From: Micavibrio sp. UBA1850
GTDB lineage: Bacteria; Pseudomonadota; Alphaproteobacteria; Micavibrionales; Micavibrionaceae
Assembly (NCBI GenBank): GCA_002338525.1
Contig: DDIM01000009.1
Location: 31,838 to 95,837 of the forward strand
DNA length: 64,000 bases
Direction: 5' to 3'
Under the pieces are notes generated by a model that was not told the origin of the DNA, made no database searches, and saw nothing but the letters and a program-made list of their open reading frames with translations. A program made the translations under genes and the position numbers. Shown here in pieces: positions 43,957 through 53,482 of this stretch (position 1 is the stretch's first letter; each line of letters opens with the position of its first letter).

Positions 43957-44777
43957 TTTAATACCTTTTCAATGAGGTCATCGTCTACGTCTGGCTTGAT
44001 GCCATACCAAATCTCGAATGCTTTTTGCGCTTGATATAACAACATGCCGATGCCTGTGACGGTTTGGTTGCCCCGTGCTTGGGCTTGCTCCAACAGCGGT
44101 GTTATTAGGGGCGCATAGACGATGTCATAAACCGTTGCTGTTTGGGGGAGGTTATCAAGATTTATTTCAAGAGGCGCTTTTCCCGTCATCCCCAATGACG
44201 TTGTGTTAATCAAAAGATTGGCATCTAATAGCGCCTCTTCTTTTTGATCCCACGGCATAACATAGCCGCCCATATCGGCGACAATATCGCTGGCATTGGC
44301 AATGGTTCGATTGCAAATGCGCACTATAGGTACGCTTTTTTGTTTTAACGCATAGGCAATGGCGCGTGCAGCGCCTCCAGCACCCAAAATAACAGCGGGG
44401 CCTTTTGTCCAATCAAAATTTTTGACGCTGTTTTCAAGGTTTTCGATAAATCCATAAGAATCTGTATTGCTGCCCCATAATTTATCCCCTTTGAAATAAA
44501 GCGTGTTGACCGCCCCTATTTCATAAGCATCACGATCGCGCGCATCACAATATTGCATGATGTCTTGTTTATGAGGGGCTGTGACGTTAAATCCGTTATA
44601 GCCCGCCGCAATTAGCTCGCCAAATTCGTGTTCTAACGCAGCAGGGGGTATATCAATGGCTGCGTAATCACCTTTCACACCATATTTTTCAATCCAGTGT
44701 TTATGAATAATGGGAGATTTACTTTGTTTGATCGGGTGCCCTAGCACTGCCAATTTTTTATAATGATCATCTGACAT
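43953..44777 (-). CDS. aroE: Shikimate dehydrogenase
   Basis: 274 residues. The substrate-binding SKSPIIHKHWIEKYG and the catalytic lysine in FNVTAPHKQDIMQYC are visible. The NADP fold follows: AVILGAGGAARAIAYAL and ICNRTIANASD, ending GIGMLLYQAQKAFEIWYG. It reduces 3-dehydroshikimate in aromatic amino acid synthesis. The rhodanese gene precedes it by eight bases and coaE overlaps it, so four genes (rhodanese-aroE-coaE-dnaQ) probably form one operon. Confidence 0.96.
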   Translation of the reverse strand: MSDDHYKKLAVLGHPIKQSKSPIIHKHWIEKYGVKGDYAAIDIPPAALEHEFGELIAAGYNGFNVTAPHKQDIMQYCDARDRDAYEIGAVNTLYFKGDKLWGSNTDSYGFIENLENSVKNFDWTKGPAVILGAGGAARAIAYALKQKSVPIVRICNRTIANASDIVADMGGYVMPWDQKEEALLDANLLINTTSLGMTGKAPLEINLDNLPQTATVYDIVYAPLITPLLEQAQARGNQTVTGIGMLLYQAQKAFEIWYGIKPDVDDDLIEKVLK

Positions 44778-44785
44778 GTTGGGGT

Positions 44786-45115
44786 CTAACTCTTTACTAA
44801 ACCGTCTAGGTTCATTTCAGTCCAAATTTTGATGCCGCCCATCATGTTGTAAATTTCAACATCAGGGTTTTGTGTTTCCTGATAAAAACTTGCCGCCTTT
44901 AAACTTCGCCCCCCCATCAGACATTGAAAAATAATAGGTTTATTGTCTGGATTGACCAAATTTTGCGCCTCATTTTCAAAGCGGCTCAGTGGCATATGCG
45001 TTGCATATTTTATATGGCTGTCATCCCATTCTTCTTGTTCACGCACATCGATTAAAATCGCCTCATTGTTTTTTAGTCGTTCCAAGGCTTCTGGCGGGGT
45101 GATTTCATTGATCAT
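44786..45115 (-). CDS. Single-domain rhodanese-like sulfurtransferase
   Basis: 109 residues, one rhodanese domain without a signal peptide. ALERLKNNEAILIDVREQEE and HIKYATHMPLSRF are the CH2-type motifs. The active-site loop is FQCLMGGRSLKAA, with the persulfide cysteine and CxxGxR pattern. It may carry sulfur for cofactor or tRNA thiolation; the acceptor is unknown. It is the first gene of the aroE operon, divergent from xseA across 72 bases. Confidence 0.9.
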   Translation of the reverse strand: MINEITPPEALERLKNNEAILIDVREQEEWDDSHIKYATHMPLSRFENEAQNLVNPDNKPIIFQCLMGGRSLKAASFYQETQNPDVEIYNMMGGIKIWTEMNLDGLVKS

Positions 45116-45187
45116 GAATTTTTGTCCTTATTTGATATGAGTAAAAGCTTTTGCGATTACATAGGTGTTTCTATATAGTCAGTATCT

Positions 45188-46561
45188 ATGACAGACGACC
45201 TTTTTTCAATAGCTGATAAAGCGCCCCAACAAGCCAAACCCCAACACCGCACTAACGCTCCAGAAATGAGTGTTTCTGATCTTGCGATGTCTTTGAAACG
45301 CGCCATTGAAGATTCATTTGGGCGCGTTCGCGTGCGAGGAGAATTATCACGCGTCAAAATTCATAGCTCCGGTCATATGTACTCTGACATCAAGGATGAA
45401 AATGCGGTGATTAATGCTGTGTGTTGGCGCGGACAGGTTGCGAAGCTCTCGGTTCGCCCCGAAGAGGGATTGGACGTTATCTGTACTGGTAAAATTACAA
45501 CCTATCCTGCGCGCTCAAACTATCAGCTGATGATTGAAAGTATGGAACTGGCAGGCGAAGGCGCGCTTTTGAAAATGTTGGAAGAGCGCAAACGCAAATT
45601 GGCTGCCGAGGGTCTTTTTGCGCCAGAGCGCAAAAAAGCGCTTCCCTTTATGCCTAAAAAGATTGGGGTCGTGACATCTGAGACGGGCGCCGTTTTTCAT
45701 GACATCTTGCATCGTATCCGTGATCGTTTCCCCTGCCATGTAGTTTTATGGCCCGTGGCTGTGCAAGGAAAGGGCGTTGAGACACAAATTGCCAACGCCA
45801 TTCGCGGATTTAATATGATGGCAGAAAAACCTGACGTGATGATTGTGGCACGGGGCGGAGGATCGCTTGAGGATTTGATGGCGTTTAATGAGGAAGTGGT
45901 TGTGCGCGCCACTGCGGAAAGCCAAATTCCTATTATTTCAGCCGTTGGTCACGAAACTGATACGACTTTGATTGATTATGCCTCTGACAGGCGCGCACCG
46001 ACGCCTACAGGCGCCGCAGAAATGGCCGTTCCAGAGCGTATGAGCCTTATGGCACAAATTGAAGATGATGGAATACGCCTTAAAAAATCAGTGCGTCGCT
46101 TATTGGTTGAGGCCAAAACAAGACTTGATACGCGCGTTGCCCAGCTTGGGCATCCTGCGCAGCTATTAGATACAAAAACGCAAAAACTTGACCATTTGGG
46201 CGAAACACTCTCGCGTGTGTACGAACGCTTTATTTCACGCAAGCAAAATAGATTGGTTGAGCTGAGTGCCAATATTCGCCACCCCAAAGACCTTGTCGCA
46301 GAAAAACAAAGATACCTCGAGACAAACGCGCAGCGATTGGCAGGACAAGGGCAGAAAATTTGTGACAAGCCTAAGCAAAATCTAGCTTACTTAGGACGTA
46401 TGCTCCATAGCCTATCGTTCAAGGCGACATTAGATCGGGGCTTTGCGGTTGTACGTGATGAAAATAACAAACCAATTACTGACCCTAACCTCATTCACGC
46501 AGGGCATGAATTACATATCGAGTATAAAGACAGCAAGATTGTAAAAGCGCGTGCTGAGTGA
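45188..46561 (+). CDS. xseA: Exodeoxyribonuclease VII large subunit
   Basis: 457 residues. The N-terminal OB fold has ISVSDLAMSL-like SVSDLAMSLKRAIEDSFGRV, VRGELSRVKIHSSGHMY and VCWRGQVAKL. The catalytic core has IGVVTSETGAVFHDIL, VARGGGSLEDLMAFNEE and SAVGHETDTTLIDYASD. A long coiled-coil region (about 280-400) and the GFAVVRDENNKPI tail complete it. It degrades single-stranded DNA to oligonucleotides with the small subunit XseB, which is not in the window. The ATG at 45188 is the only upstream start near the domain. Confidence 0.96.
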   Translation: MTDDLFSIADKAPQQAKPQHRTNAPEMSVSDLAMSLKRAIEDSFGRVRVRGELSRVKIHSSGHMYSDIKDENAVINAVCWRGQVAKLSVRPEEGLDVICTGKITTYPARSNYQLMIESMELAGEGALLKMLEERKRKLAAEGLFAPERKKALPFMPKKIGVVTSETGAVFHDILHRIRDRFPCHVVLWPVAVQGKGVETQIANAIRGFNMMAEKPDVMIVARGGGSLEDLMAFNEEVVVRATAESQIPIISAVGHETDTTLIDYASDRRAPTPTGAAEMAVPERMSLMAQIEDDGIRLKKSVRRLLVEAKTRLDTRVAQLGHPAQLLDTKTQKLDHLGETLSRVYERFISRKQNRLVELSANIRHPKDLVAEKQRYLETNAQRLAGQGQKICDKPKQNLAYLGRMLHSLSFKATLDRGFAVVRDENNKPITDPNLIHAGHELHIEYKDSKIVKARAE

Positions 46562-46630
46562 GGTCTTTGATAACCTCTAACGCAAGCTTTTTTCTTTATT
46601 TTTAATATTTTATGATATAATAAGTTTATT

Positions 46631-47137
46631 ATGAGATTACCGTTACATGAGCTTTTGGAACAGTTGGGCGTCGGGTATGTCCTTGGTGGATATCAAACGC
46701 ACCCATGGTCACATATGAATTATGAGACAGGTCAAACATGCAGTGCAGAAGTGCGCATGGGCCCTGATGAAGATGAGCTCGAAATAGAACTGCAAATGAT
46801 GTATGACACCCCACCAGAAGGTACTCCACCACTTCAACAGCTAATGAATATGGTTGCAAAGCGCCAAGCTGACGGAAAATGGGAGATTAAAATCTTACGC
46901 ATCAAAGGTGAAAATAAAGTTGATGCTTTTTCTGGATGGGCAGGGAAAGCGTGCGAGCTTTTTCGCGCTTGTACGCGTAAATTGATGGCAGAGGACATGC
47001 CTGATTTTGACGAACTGCTTGATGATATTTTCAGAGATGGGCGTCGTACAGGCGGAAGTACAGGTCAAGGCGGCGGCAAGCAACCTAAAATCAAACCAGG
47101 CCAGCTTTTGGATGTGAAAAAAGGTATGGGCTTTTAA
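46631..47137 (+). CDS. Uncharacterised 168-residue protein
   Basis: I do not recognise a family. It is soluble, without a signal or membrane helix. It starts MRLPLHELLEQLGVGYVLGG, with an acidic central part (GPDEDELEIELQMMYDTPPE), a helical segment (FSGWAGKACELFRACTRKLM) with two cysteines, then DFDELLDDIFRDG. It ends with a glycine-rich linker and a basic KIKPGQLLDVKKGMGF tail. It lies between xseA and def on the same strand with 70-base gaps and has codon use like its neighbours, so it is likely a real gene. The flexible tail could bind nucleic acid or a protein partner, which is speculation. Confidence 0.6.
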   Translation: MRLPLHELLEQLGVGYVLGGYQTHPWSHMNYETGQTCSAEVRMGPDEDELEIELQMMYDTPPEGTPPLQQLMNMVAKRQADGKWEIKILRIKGENKVDAFSGWAGKACELFRACTRKLMAEDMPDFDELLDDIFRDGRRTGGSTGQGGGKQPKIKPGQLLDVKKGMGF

Positions 47138-47210
47138 AATAATACCCATGAATGACACCATGCGCATCGCTTTCTTGAACTTTTAACGATAAACAATATA
47201 TAATCATATC

Positions 47211-47735
47211 ATGGCAAAATTACCTATTCTTATTAACCCTGAGCCTGCGCTCCAAACTAAATCTGAAAGTGTTGGAGAGGTTAACAGTGCTGTTCGTAAA
47301 CAAATGCAAGATATGTTGGAGACAATGTATGATGCACCTGGAATTGGATTGGCGGCTAATCAAGTTAATGTCTTGAACCGTGTATTGGTTATGGATTTAG
47401 CTGATACGGCAAAAGGTGAAGATAAATCTCCGATTTGTATGGCAAACCCTGAAATTATTTGGGAATCCGATAATCTAAGCAGTTGGAATGAGGGATGTTT
47501 ATCGTTGCCCGAACATTATGCCGAGGTTAAACGCCCTGCGATTGTGCGCGTGAAATATTTAGACGAAAATAATGATTTGCAAGAAGGTGAATTTGAGGGG
47601 CTTGCCTCTCATTGTGTTCAGCACGAAATTGACCATTTAAACGGGATTGTGTTTACAGACCACCTCTCTCGCCTAAAACGAAACATTATTTTGAAAAAAG
47701 TTGCCAAAATTAAAAAAGGCATGGATATCCTTTAA
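47211..47735 (+). CDS. def: Peptide deformylase
   Basis: 174 residues with the three deformylase motifs: GIGLAANQVN (motif 1), EGCLSLPEHYAEVKRP (motif 2, metal cysteine) and QHEIDHLNGIVF (motif 3, HExxH). It removes the N-formyl group from nascent proteins. fmt, which adds the formyl group to initiator tRNA, follows at once. A hairpin at 47743-47759 lies between them. Confidence 0.97.
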   Translation: MAKLPILINPEPALQTKSESVGEVNSAVRKQMQDMLETMYDAPGIGLAANQVNVLNRVLVMDLADTAKGEDKSPICMANPEIIWESDNLSSWNEGCLSLPEHYAEVKRPAIVRVKYLDENNDLQEGEFEGLASHCVQHEIDHLNGIVFTDHLSRLKRNIILKKVAKIKKGMDIL

Positions 47736-47742
47736 ATGCTTT

Positions 47743-47759
47743 AAAGCGGTACGCTTTTT
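47743..47759 (+). terminator. Hairpin with T-run between def and fmt
   Basis: AAAGCG, loop GTA and CGCTTT form a perfect 6-base stem followed by further T's. It could lower transcription from def into fmt rather than stop it fully. Confidence 0.45.
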
Positions 47760-47775
47760 CTGCTATAAACCTTAA

Positions 47776-48744
47776 ATGATTGAGAATAAACTTCGTATTA
47801 TCTATATGGGCACACCCGATTTTGCTGTGCCTGCACTTCGTGCATTGATTGATTCACACCACGAGGTGGTGGCTGTGTACACACAACCACCTCGCCCCAA
47901 AGGACGCGGACATAAAATGCAAAAGTCTCCTGTCCACGACCTTGCAGATATTCACGATATTCCCGTTTATAATCCTGTGTCGTTCAAAAAAGACAAAGAA
48001 GCAGTACAAACTTTCAACTCACATAACGCCGATATTGCAATTGTTGCAGCGTACGGATTAATCTTGCCACAAAATGTATTGGACGCGCCAAAACATGGCT
48101 GTTTAAACATTCATGGGTCATTATTGCCTAAATGGCGGGGCGCCGCGCCTATTCAATACTCTATTTGGAAGGGTGACAGCCAAACCGGTGTGACCATCAT
48201 GCAAATGGAAGCAGGGTTAGATACAGGCCCGATGATTAGCAAACAAACATGTGAAATTACCGAGCAGACGACATCACAAAGCCTTTATGACGAGTTATCA
48301 GATATGGGCGCTGCGATGTTATTACCAATCTTGCGCACGTTGTCTGAGGGGCAAGATTTAAATCCCGAGATTCAAGATGATAGCCTCAGCACGTATGCCA
48401 GTATGCTTGATAAGACAGATGGTCTTATCGACTGGTCTATGACAGCGTCTGAAATAGACCAACAAATACGCGCCCTTAATCCATGGCCTGGCACACACAC
48501 TACGCTTGGCGGGGCAAATTTCAAAATCAAATCAGCCATTGTAGCACGCGATGTTCAAGCCAATATCAATGAGGTAAAAACAATTGGGCGTATTTTTAGC
48601 AAGCAAGGGCATGTATTATGTGGTGAGCGCACAGTTTTACAACTCACACACGTACAGCCCCCCAATAAAGCCGCAATGGATTTTGCCTCGGCCTTAAACG
48701 GTCAGTATTTAACCGTTGGTGACACGCTAGGGCAAGACAAATAA
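47776..48744 (+). CDS. fmt: Methionyl-tRNA formyltransferase
   Basis: 322 residues. The N-terminal catalytic domain shows IIYMGTPDFAVPALRAL, VYTQPPRPKGRGHKM and the formyltransferase signature LNIHGSLLPKWRGAAPIQYS, with MEAGLDTGPMI following. The C-terminal OB fold (about 205-315) binds initiator tRNA. The start ATG is just before the conserved strand. It is two bases from truA in the def-fmt-truA block common to many bacteria. Confidence 0.97.
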   Translation: MIENKLRIIYMGTPDFAVPALRALIDSHHEVVAVYTQPPRPKGRGHKMQKSPVHDLADIHDIPVYNPVSFKKDKEAVQTFNSHNADIAIVAAYGLILPQNVLDAPKHGCLNIHGSLLPKWRGAAPIQYSIWKGDSQTGVTIMQMEAGLDTGPMISKQTCEITEQTTSQSLYDELSDMGAAMLLPILRTLSEGQDLNPEIQDDSLSTYASMLDKTDGLIDWSMTASEIDQQIRALNPWPGTHTTLGGANFKIKSAIVARDVQANINEVKTIGRIFSKQGHVLCGERTVLQLTHVQPPNKAAMDFASALNGQYLTVGDTLGQDK

Positions 48745-48745
48745 T

Positions 48746-49525
48746 ATGAGCGTACAGCGTTGGAAAATCACTGTTGAGTATGACGGAACAAATTATTCCG
48801 GGTGGCAAATCCAAGAAGACCATATTGCCTCAATTCAGGGCAGCCTAGAAAAAGCACTTTTCAAATTCTGCCAACAAAAAATCCGCGTACAAGGCGCAGG
48901 GCGTACAGACGCAGGCGTTCATGCAAAAGGACAGGTGGCGCATTTTGATTTAGATTACGGTACACGCGATCTAACCCCCCATGATCTACTCATGGCAATT
49001 AACGCCCATCTAAGGCCACAACCCATCTCTGTGATTAAAGCAGAAAAGGTCTCTAGCGATTTTCACGCGCGCTTTGGTGCTAAACAAAAACTTTATACCT
49101 ATCGTGTTATCTGTCGTTCTGCGCCGCTCACATACGACCGCACACGTGCATGGCACGTTAAGAAGAAAATTGATATTGACGCTATGAAAGAGGCTTGCCC
49201 CGCATTGCTGGGCACACATGATTTTACTAGCTACCGCGCAGCAGGATGTCAGGCCAATTCCCCCATACGTACGCTTGATCGGCTAGATGTCGAGGCACGT
49301 GAATACGACCCTTTTGGGGGTGTGGAAATTTTGATCCATGCGGGGGGACAGTCATTTTTATATAATCAAGTTAGAAATTTATCAGGCTCTTTGATTATGG
49401 TTGGCGAAGGAAAATGGCCCCCTCATGCGTTAAAAGATGTATTGGATAAAAAAGACCGTACATTGAGCGGTCCGACGGCCCCCCCGGAAGGGTTAACAAT
49501 GGTCAAAATAGATTATACAGGTTAA
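48746..49525 (+). CDS. truA: tRNA pseudouridine(38-40) synthase
   Basis: 259 residues. The family core is WKITVEYDGTNYSGWQIQ, the catalytic aspartate in VQGAGRTDAGVHAKGQVAHF, RFGAKQKLYTYRVI and QSFLYNQVRNLSGSLIMVG. It makes pseudouridine at positions 38-40 of the tRNA anticodon arm. It begins one base after the fmt stop, and a DUF3108 gene follows three bases after its own stop. Confidence 0.96.
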   Translation: MSVQRWKITVEYDGTNYSGWQIQEDHIASIQGSLEKALFKFCQQKIRVQGAGRTDAGVHAKGQVAHFDLDYGTRDLTPHDLLMAINAHLRPQPISVIKAEKVSSDFHARFGAKQKLYTYRVICRSAPLTYDRTRAWHVKKKIDIDAMKEACPALLGTHDFTSYRAAGCQANSPIRTLDRLDVEAREYDPFGGVEILIHAGGQSFLYNQVRNLSGSLIMVGEGKWPPHALKDVLDKKDRTLSGPTAPPEGLTMVKIDYTG

Positions 49526-49528
49526 TAG

Positions 49529-50338
49529 ATGAAACATATTTTTCATACTTTATTTACGTTTTTTTGTGTTCTTACGATGTTCACACAAAGCGTACGAGCA
49601 GAGCAAATTCTAACCTACACTGTGTATGCAGGCGGCATTAACGCGGTTGATGCCTCCATAAATCTTGATGCTAACCCCAGCAAATACGATTTATCTTTTG
49701 AGGCAAAAACACGTGGATTTTTAGGTAAACTTGCGCCGTGGTCGGGCATATTCAAAAGTACAGGTATTGCCGATAAAGAGGGCGTGTACGTACCCAACCA
49801 ACATATTGTGACATCTTCTTGGAAGGACGAGGTTGAGGTTAAGAATTATAGCTATGAGAAAGGTGCTTTTCAAAAGCTGACGATCACCGAAGATGGAAAA
49901 GATCGTAGCCCTAAAAAAATTGATGAGGCGCTGACAAAAAATACCACAGACTTAATCACGGCCAGTTTGAACGCGATGAAAAGCGTACATGAAACAGGAA
50001 CATGTGACAGCCAAGCAGATGTTTTTGATGGTAAACGTCGTTTTACGATGATGTTCAAATTCAAAGACACCGAGACATTGACGGCCAATCGCTACAATAG
50101 TTACTCGGGCAATGCCATACGCTGCATCGTTGAAATTGAACCCATTACCGGTAAATGGCATGAAAAGCCCCGCGGATGGCTATCAATTCAAGAACAGGGC
50201 CGTAAAAAGGGGTCTTTGCCAACCGTCTGGTTTGGGCAAGTGAACGGCAGCGAGGTGTATGTGCCTGTAAAAGTGCGCGTCAAAACTGACTATGGGACGT
50301 TGTTCATGCACCTAAAATCTATTCGTAATCAATCTTAG
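49529..50338 (+). CDS. DUF3108 family secreted protein
   Basis: 269 residues with a signal peptide (MKHIFHTLFTFFCVLTMFTQ, cleavage near VRA/EQ). The mature part begins ILTYTVYAGGINAVDASINL and has the DUF3108 beta-rich pattern FEAKTRGFLGKLAPWSGIF, later FDGKRRFTMMFKF and EPITGKWHEKP. The family is often exported and lipid-barrel-like, with no proven function. It is the last of the def-fmt-truA operon. The cell location should be the periplasm. Confidence 0.82.
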   Translation: MKHIFHTLFTFFCVLTMFTQSVRAEQILTYTVYAGGINAVDASINLDANPSKYDLSFEAKTRGFLGKLAPWSGIFKSTGIADKEGVYVPNQHIVTSSWKDEVEVKNYSYEKGAFQKLTITEDGKDRSPKKIDEALTKNTTDLITASLNAMKSVHETGTCDSQADVFDGKRRFTMMFKFKDTETLTANRYNSYSGNAIRCIVEIEPITGKWHEKPRGWLSIQEQGRKKGSLPTVWFGQVNGSEVYVPVKVRVKTDYGTLFMHLKSIRNQS

Positions 50339-50405
50339 TGCCTCTTATTCAAAGCGGTGAAAATTATCGTAGTCACCAGAATGAATTGGGTGTAAAATTA
50401 TTGTC

Positions 50406-51740
50406 ATGATCAGCATACACACTCACCCTCTTACAATTATTATTCTTGCCGCGGGCCAAGGCTCCCGCATGCGGTCTGACATTCCCAAAGTTTTGCACAA
50501 AGTTGCGGGAAAAAGTATGATCGGTCATGTTTTAAAAACAGCGGAGGATATGGGCGCCCAAGATATATATGTCGTTGCAAGCCCTGATAACAAAGACGCA
50601 CTTGAAAAAGAGGTGAGCCCTTACCAAACTGTTATACAACACAAGCCAATGGGGACTGCGCATGCTGTAATGGCGGCTCGTGAGCAGATTGAAAAGGCTA
50701 AGGGCACAGTGTTGATTTTATATGGCGATGGGCCCTTATTTAAAGCAGACACGCTGCTTGATTTTATCAAGAGCTTTGAACAAAACGAGAAAGCAGGGCT
50801 TGCGTTTTTAGGCATGAGGCCTGAAGACCCCACCGGTTATGGCCGTATGAAAACCGACTCTGATGGTTGTGTGATGAGCATTGTTGAGGAAAAGGACGCC
50901 AGTGCTGAGGAAAAGGCAATCAATTTATGTTGGACAGGCGTCATGTGCGCAGACTCTAAGCACCTCAACGGGTGGCTGTCGCAGATCAATAATGATAATG
51001 CGCAGGGCGAATATTATTTGCCTGATCTTCCCCCTATCGCTCAAAAAAGTGGTTATACAACTATAAGCGGTTTATGCCCTATTGAACAAACACTCGGCGC
51101 AAATACACGCGCGCAAATTGCTATATTGGAGAAAAAAATGCAGGAACAACTTCGCAAAAAAGCCATGGATAATGGCGCCACTTTGATTGATCCCGACACT
51201 GTGTATTTGTGTGAGGATACGCAAATCGGGCGTGACGTCATCATTGAACCGAATGTGTTTTTCGGCCCTGGTGTTATTGTCGGTGATGGGTGTCACATTA
51301 AAGCGTTTTCTCACCTTGAGGGCGCCACATTACACACTGGTGTTGTGATTGGTCCTTTTGCGCGCCTCAGACCTGGCGCCGTTTTAGAGGATAATGTCAA
51401 AATTGGTAACTTTGTTGAGGTCAAAAATGCGCGCATGGGCAAAGGCGCAAAAGCCAATCACCTTAGCTATGTTGGCGATGCAGAAGTGGGCACGGGCAGT
51501 AATTTAGGTGCGGGTACCATCACATGTAACTATGATGGCACAAACAAATTTAAAACAACAATTGGTGACAATGTGTTTGTTGGGTCAAACTCAACCTTGA
51601 TTGCCCCCATTACATTGGAAGATGGCGCCTATATCGGGGCGGGTAGTACGATAAGTAAAGATGTCCCAAGTGATGCGCTTGCTGTGGCACGCTCTCGGGC
51701 TATCATCAAAGATGGTTGGTCGAAACGAAAGAAAGCCTAA
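50406..51740 (+). CDS. glmU: Bifunctional UDP-GlcNAc pyrophosphorylase / glucosamine-1-phosphate acetyltransferase
   Basis: 444 residues. The uridylyltransferase domain has LAAGQGSRMRSDIPKVLHKV, LILYGDGPLFK and YGRMKTD. The C-terminal left-handed beta helix (about 250-440) runs through PNVFFGPGVIVGDGC, PFARLRPGAVLEDNVKIGNF, NHLSYVGDAEVG and ITCNYDGTNKFKT. It makes UDP-GlcNAc for peptidoglycan and lipopolysaccharide. The 3' end overlaps the convergent kinase gene by four bases. Confidence 0.96.
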   Translation: MISIHTHPLTIIILAAGQGSRMRSDIPKVLHKVAGKSMIGHVLKTAEDMGAQDIYVVASPDNKDALEKEVSPYQTVIQHKPMGTAHAVMAAREQIEKAKGTVLILYGDGPLFKADTLLDFIKSFEQNEKAGLAFLGMRPEDPTGYGRMKTDSDGCVMSIVEEKDASAEEKAINLCWTGVMCADSKHLNGWLSQINNDNAQGEYYLPDLPPIAQKSGYTTISGLCPIEQTLGANTRAQIAILEKKMQEQLRKKAMDNGATLIDPDTVYLCEDTQIGRDVIIEPNVFFGPGVIVGDGCHIKAFSHLEGATLHTGVVIGPFARLRPGAVLEDNVKIGNFVEVKNARMGKGAKANHLSYVGDAEVGTGSNLGAGTITCNYDGTNKFKTTIGDNVFVGSNSTLIAPITLEDGAYIGAGSTISKDVPSDALAVARSRAIIKDGWSKRKKA

Positions 51741-53482
51741 GCTTTGTGATTGTCACGAATGGCAATTGTCCAACGGGATAAAATCTTTTCAATTTCATCT
51801 TTGCGGATAGGCTTTCCTATATAATCGCTCATACCCATATCAAAACATTTTTCCTTGTCGCCCTTCATCGCATTGGCTGTAAGCGCGATGATTGGTGGTA
51901 TATGATACATATCATTATACTCCATCTGGCGGAGGATACGCGTTGCCTCAAATCCGTCCATAATAGGCATTTGAACATCCATTAAAATCAGATCGTAAAT
52001 ATCTTTTTCAACGCATTTAATGGCTTCTTTACCATCACTCGCCATAGTGACCTTGTATCCTAGTCGCTCTAAGATCCCCTCAACAACCATCTGATTTGTG
52101 ATATTGTCTTCGACCACTAAAATGTGGTACTTGCGCCCTCCTCCTAGACCTATAGCGGGCGTGGCTGCATGCACAACATTTGTTGGTAGAGGTTTGGGGG
52201 CCAATTCCCCCTGTTTTTCATCAATTTTTAATGGAAGCGTTACACAAAATGTAGAGCCAATGCCGGGTGTACTGTCGACAGTAATTGTACCGCCCATAAT
52301 TTCTACAAGCTGTTGGCAAATCGTTAGTCCCAATCCCGTGCCTCCATATTTTCTAGTGGTTGAGGTATCGGCTTGTGAGAATTTATCAAAAATTTTGTCC
52401 TGTACGCCTTTGGCTATACCCACACCGCTATCAGTAACAGATATTTGAATGTGCGCACTACTCATACGTGGCTCATCTGCAAGCGAGACTTCTAATGCTA
52501 CCCCTCCTCGTTCAGTAAATTTTATAGCATTCCCGATTAGATTTTGAATGATTTGTTCTATACGTACGTAATCCCCAATAATATATTGTGGGGTATCGGG
52601 ATGTATTGATCTTTCAAACTTCAGACCCTTGGCGCGCGCGCGCGGCGACAATAACGCCACAACATGATCAATCGTTTTAAACAAATCCATAGGGACAGGT
52701 TCAATTTCAAATTTACCGGATTCAATTTTTGAGAAATCCAGAATGTCATTGATAATATTGAGTAATGATTCAGCCGAACTTACCACAGTTTGTGCGTATG
52801 TTTTTTGTTGGTCAGTTATAGACGTATCTAATAATAGCTCTGTCATCCCGATAATGCCGTTCATAGGCGTCCTCAGCTCGTGGCTCATTGTGGCAAGAAA
52901 CTCACTTTTTGCCATATTGGCGGCTTCGGCTTTTAAGCGCGCCGCTTTCAATTCTTCTTCATAATTACGGCGATCAGTTATGTCTCTTGCGATTGTTGTG
53001 AAGTGAGTGATCTCACCGTCCTTGTTGGGGACTGGTGCGATACTTAACTCCATCCAAAACTCTGTTCCATCCTGTTTGTAGCAGATTAATTCACCATCGT
53101 ATGGCTGGCTAGATTTGAGCAGTCGGCGCATGGTCTTTAGCTGCCGAATATCTGTTTTTTCGCCATACAAGACCCCTGTGTCTTTTCCCATCAACTCTTG
53201 GCGCGTATATCCGGTTATGTCCAAAAAGGCATCGTTCATGTAAATCATTTTTGGACCATGATAGCTCATATGCGCTTCTGTGATGACAACGCCATCATAG
53301 GCGTTGATGACGCCCGCTTCTAACAATCTAACATTTTGATGTAATTCTTGATTGAGCGCGTAAAGCTCGGTGCTTTTTTCTTCGAGAAGTTTTTCAGCTT
53401 GCGCGCGAGCTTTTTTTTCACGTGCTAGACGACGTGTTAATTGTTCGCTGGTAAGGGTTGGTTTTTCAGGCTGAGGAGACAT
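51737..53482 (-). CDS. Cytosolic hybrid histidine kinase (coiled coil - PAS - HisKA - HATPase - REC), partner of H-NOX
   Basis: 581 residues without membrane helices. An N-terminal coiled coil (about 10-55) precedes a PAS/PAC sensor region (about 60-175). HisKA follows, with the phosphorylated His201 in ATMSHELRTPMNGIIGM. The HATPase has IIQNLIGNAIKFTERGG, VTDSGVGIA and KYGGTGLGLTICQQLVEIMG. A receiver domain (about 452-575) ends it, with phosphoacceptor Asp502 in LILMDVQMPIMDG. Its start overlaps the H-NOX gene by 17 bases. In H-NOX/kinase pairs the kinase is inhibited when H-NOX carries NO, and the phosphate goes via REC and a histidine phosphotransfer step to regulators. None of those are in the window. 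Confidence 0.9.
   Translation of the reverse strand: MSPQPEKPTLTSEQLTRRLAREKKARAQAEKLLEEKSTELYALNQELHQNVRLLEAGVINAYDGVVITEAHMSYHGPKMIYMNDAFLDITGYTRQELMGKDTGVLYGEKTDIRQLKTMRRLLKSSQPYDGELICYKQDGTEFWMELSIAPVPNKDGEITHFTTIARDITDRRNYEEELKAARLKAEAANMAKSEFLATMSHELRTPMNGIIGMTELLLDTSITDQQKTYAQTVVSSAESLLNIINDILDFSKIESGKFEIEPVPMDLFKTIDHVVALLSPRARAKGLKFERSIHPDTPQYIIGDYVRIEQIIQNLIGNAIKFTERGGVALEVSLADEPRMSSAHIQISVTDSGVGIAKGVQDKIFDKFSQADTSTTRKYGGTGLGLTICQQLVEIMGGTITVDSTPGIGSTFCVTLPLKIDEKQGELAPKPLPTNVVHAATPAIGLGGGRKYHILVVEDNITNQMVVEGILERLGYKVTMASDGKEAIKCVEKDIYDLILMDVQMPIMDGFEATRILRQMEYNDMYHIPPIIALTANAMKGDKEKCFDMGMSDYIGKPIRKDEIEKILSRWTIAIRDNHKA

Noticed and set aside
46560..46577. GAGGT/ACCTC hairpin after xseA
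   Set aside because: The stem is only five pairs and is not directly followed by a T-run, so it is not listed as a terminator.
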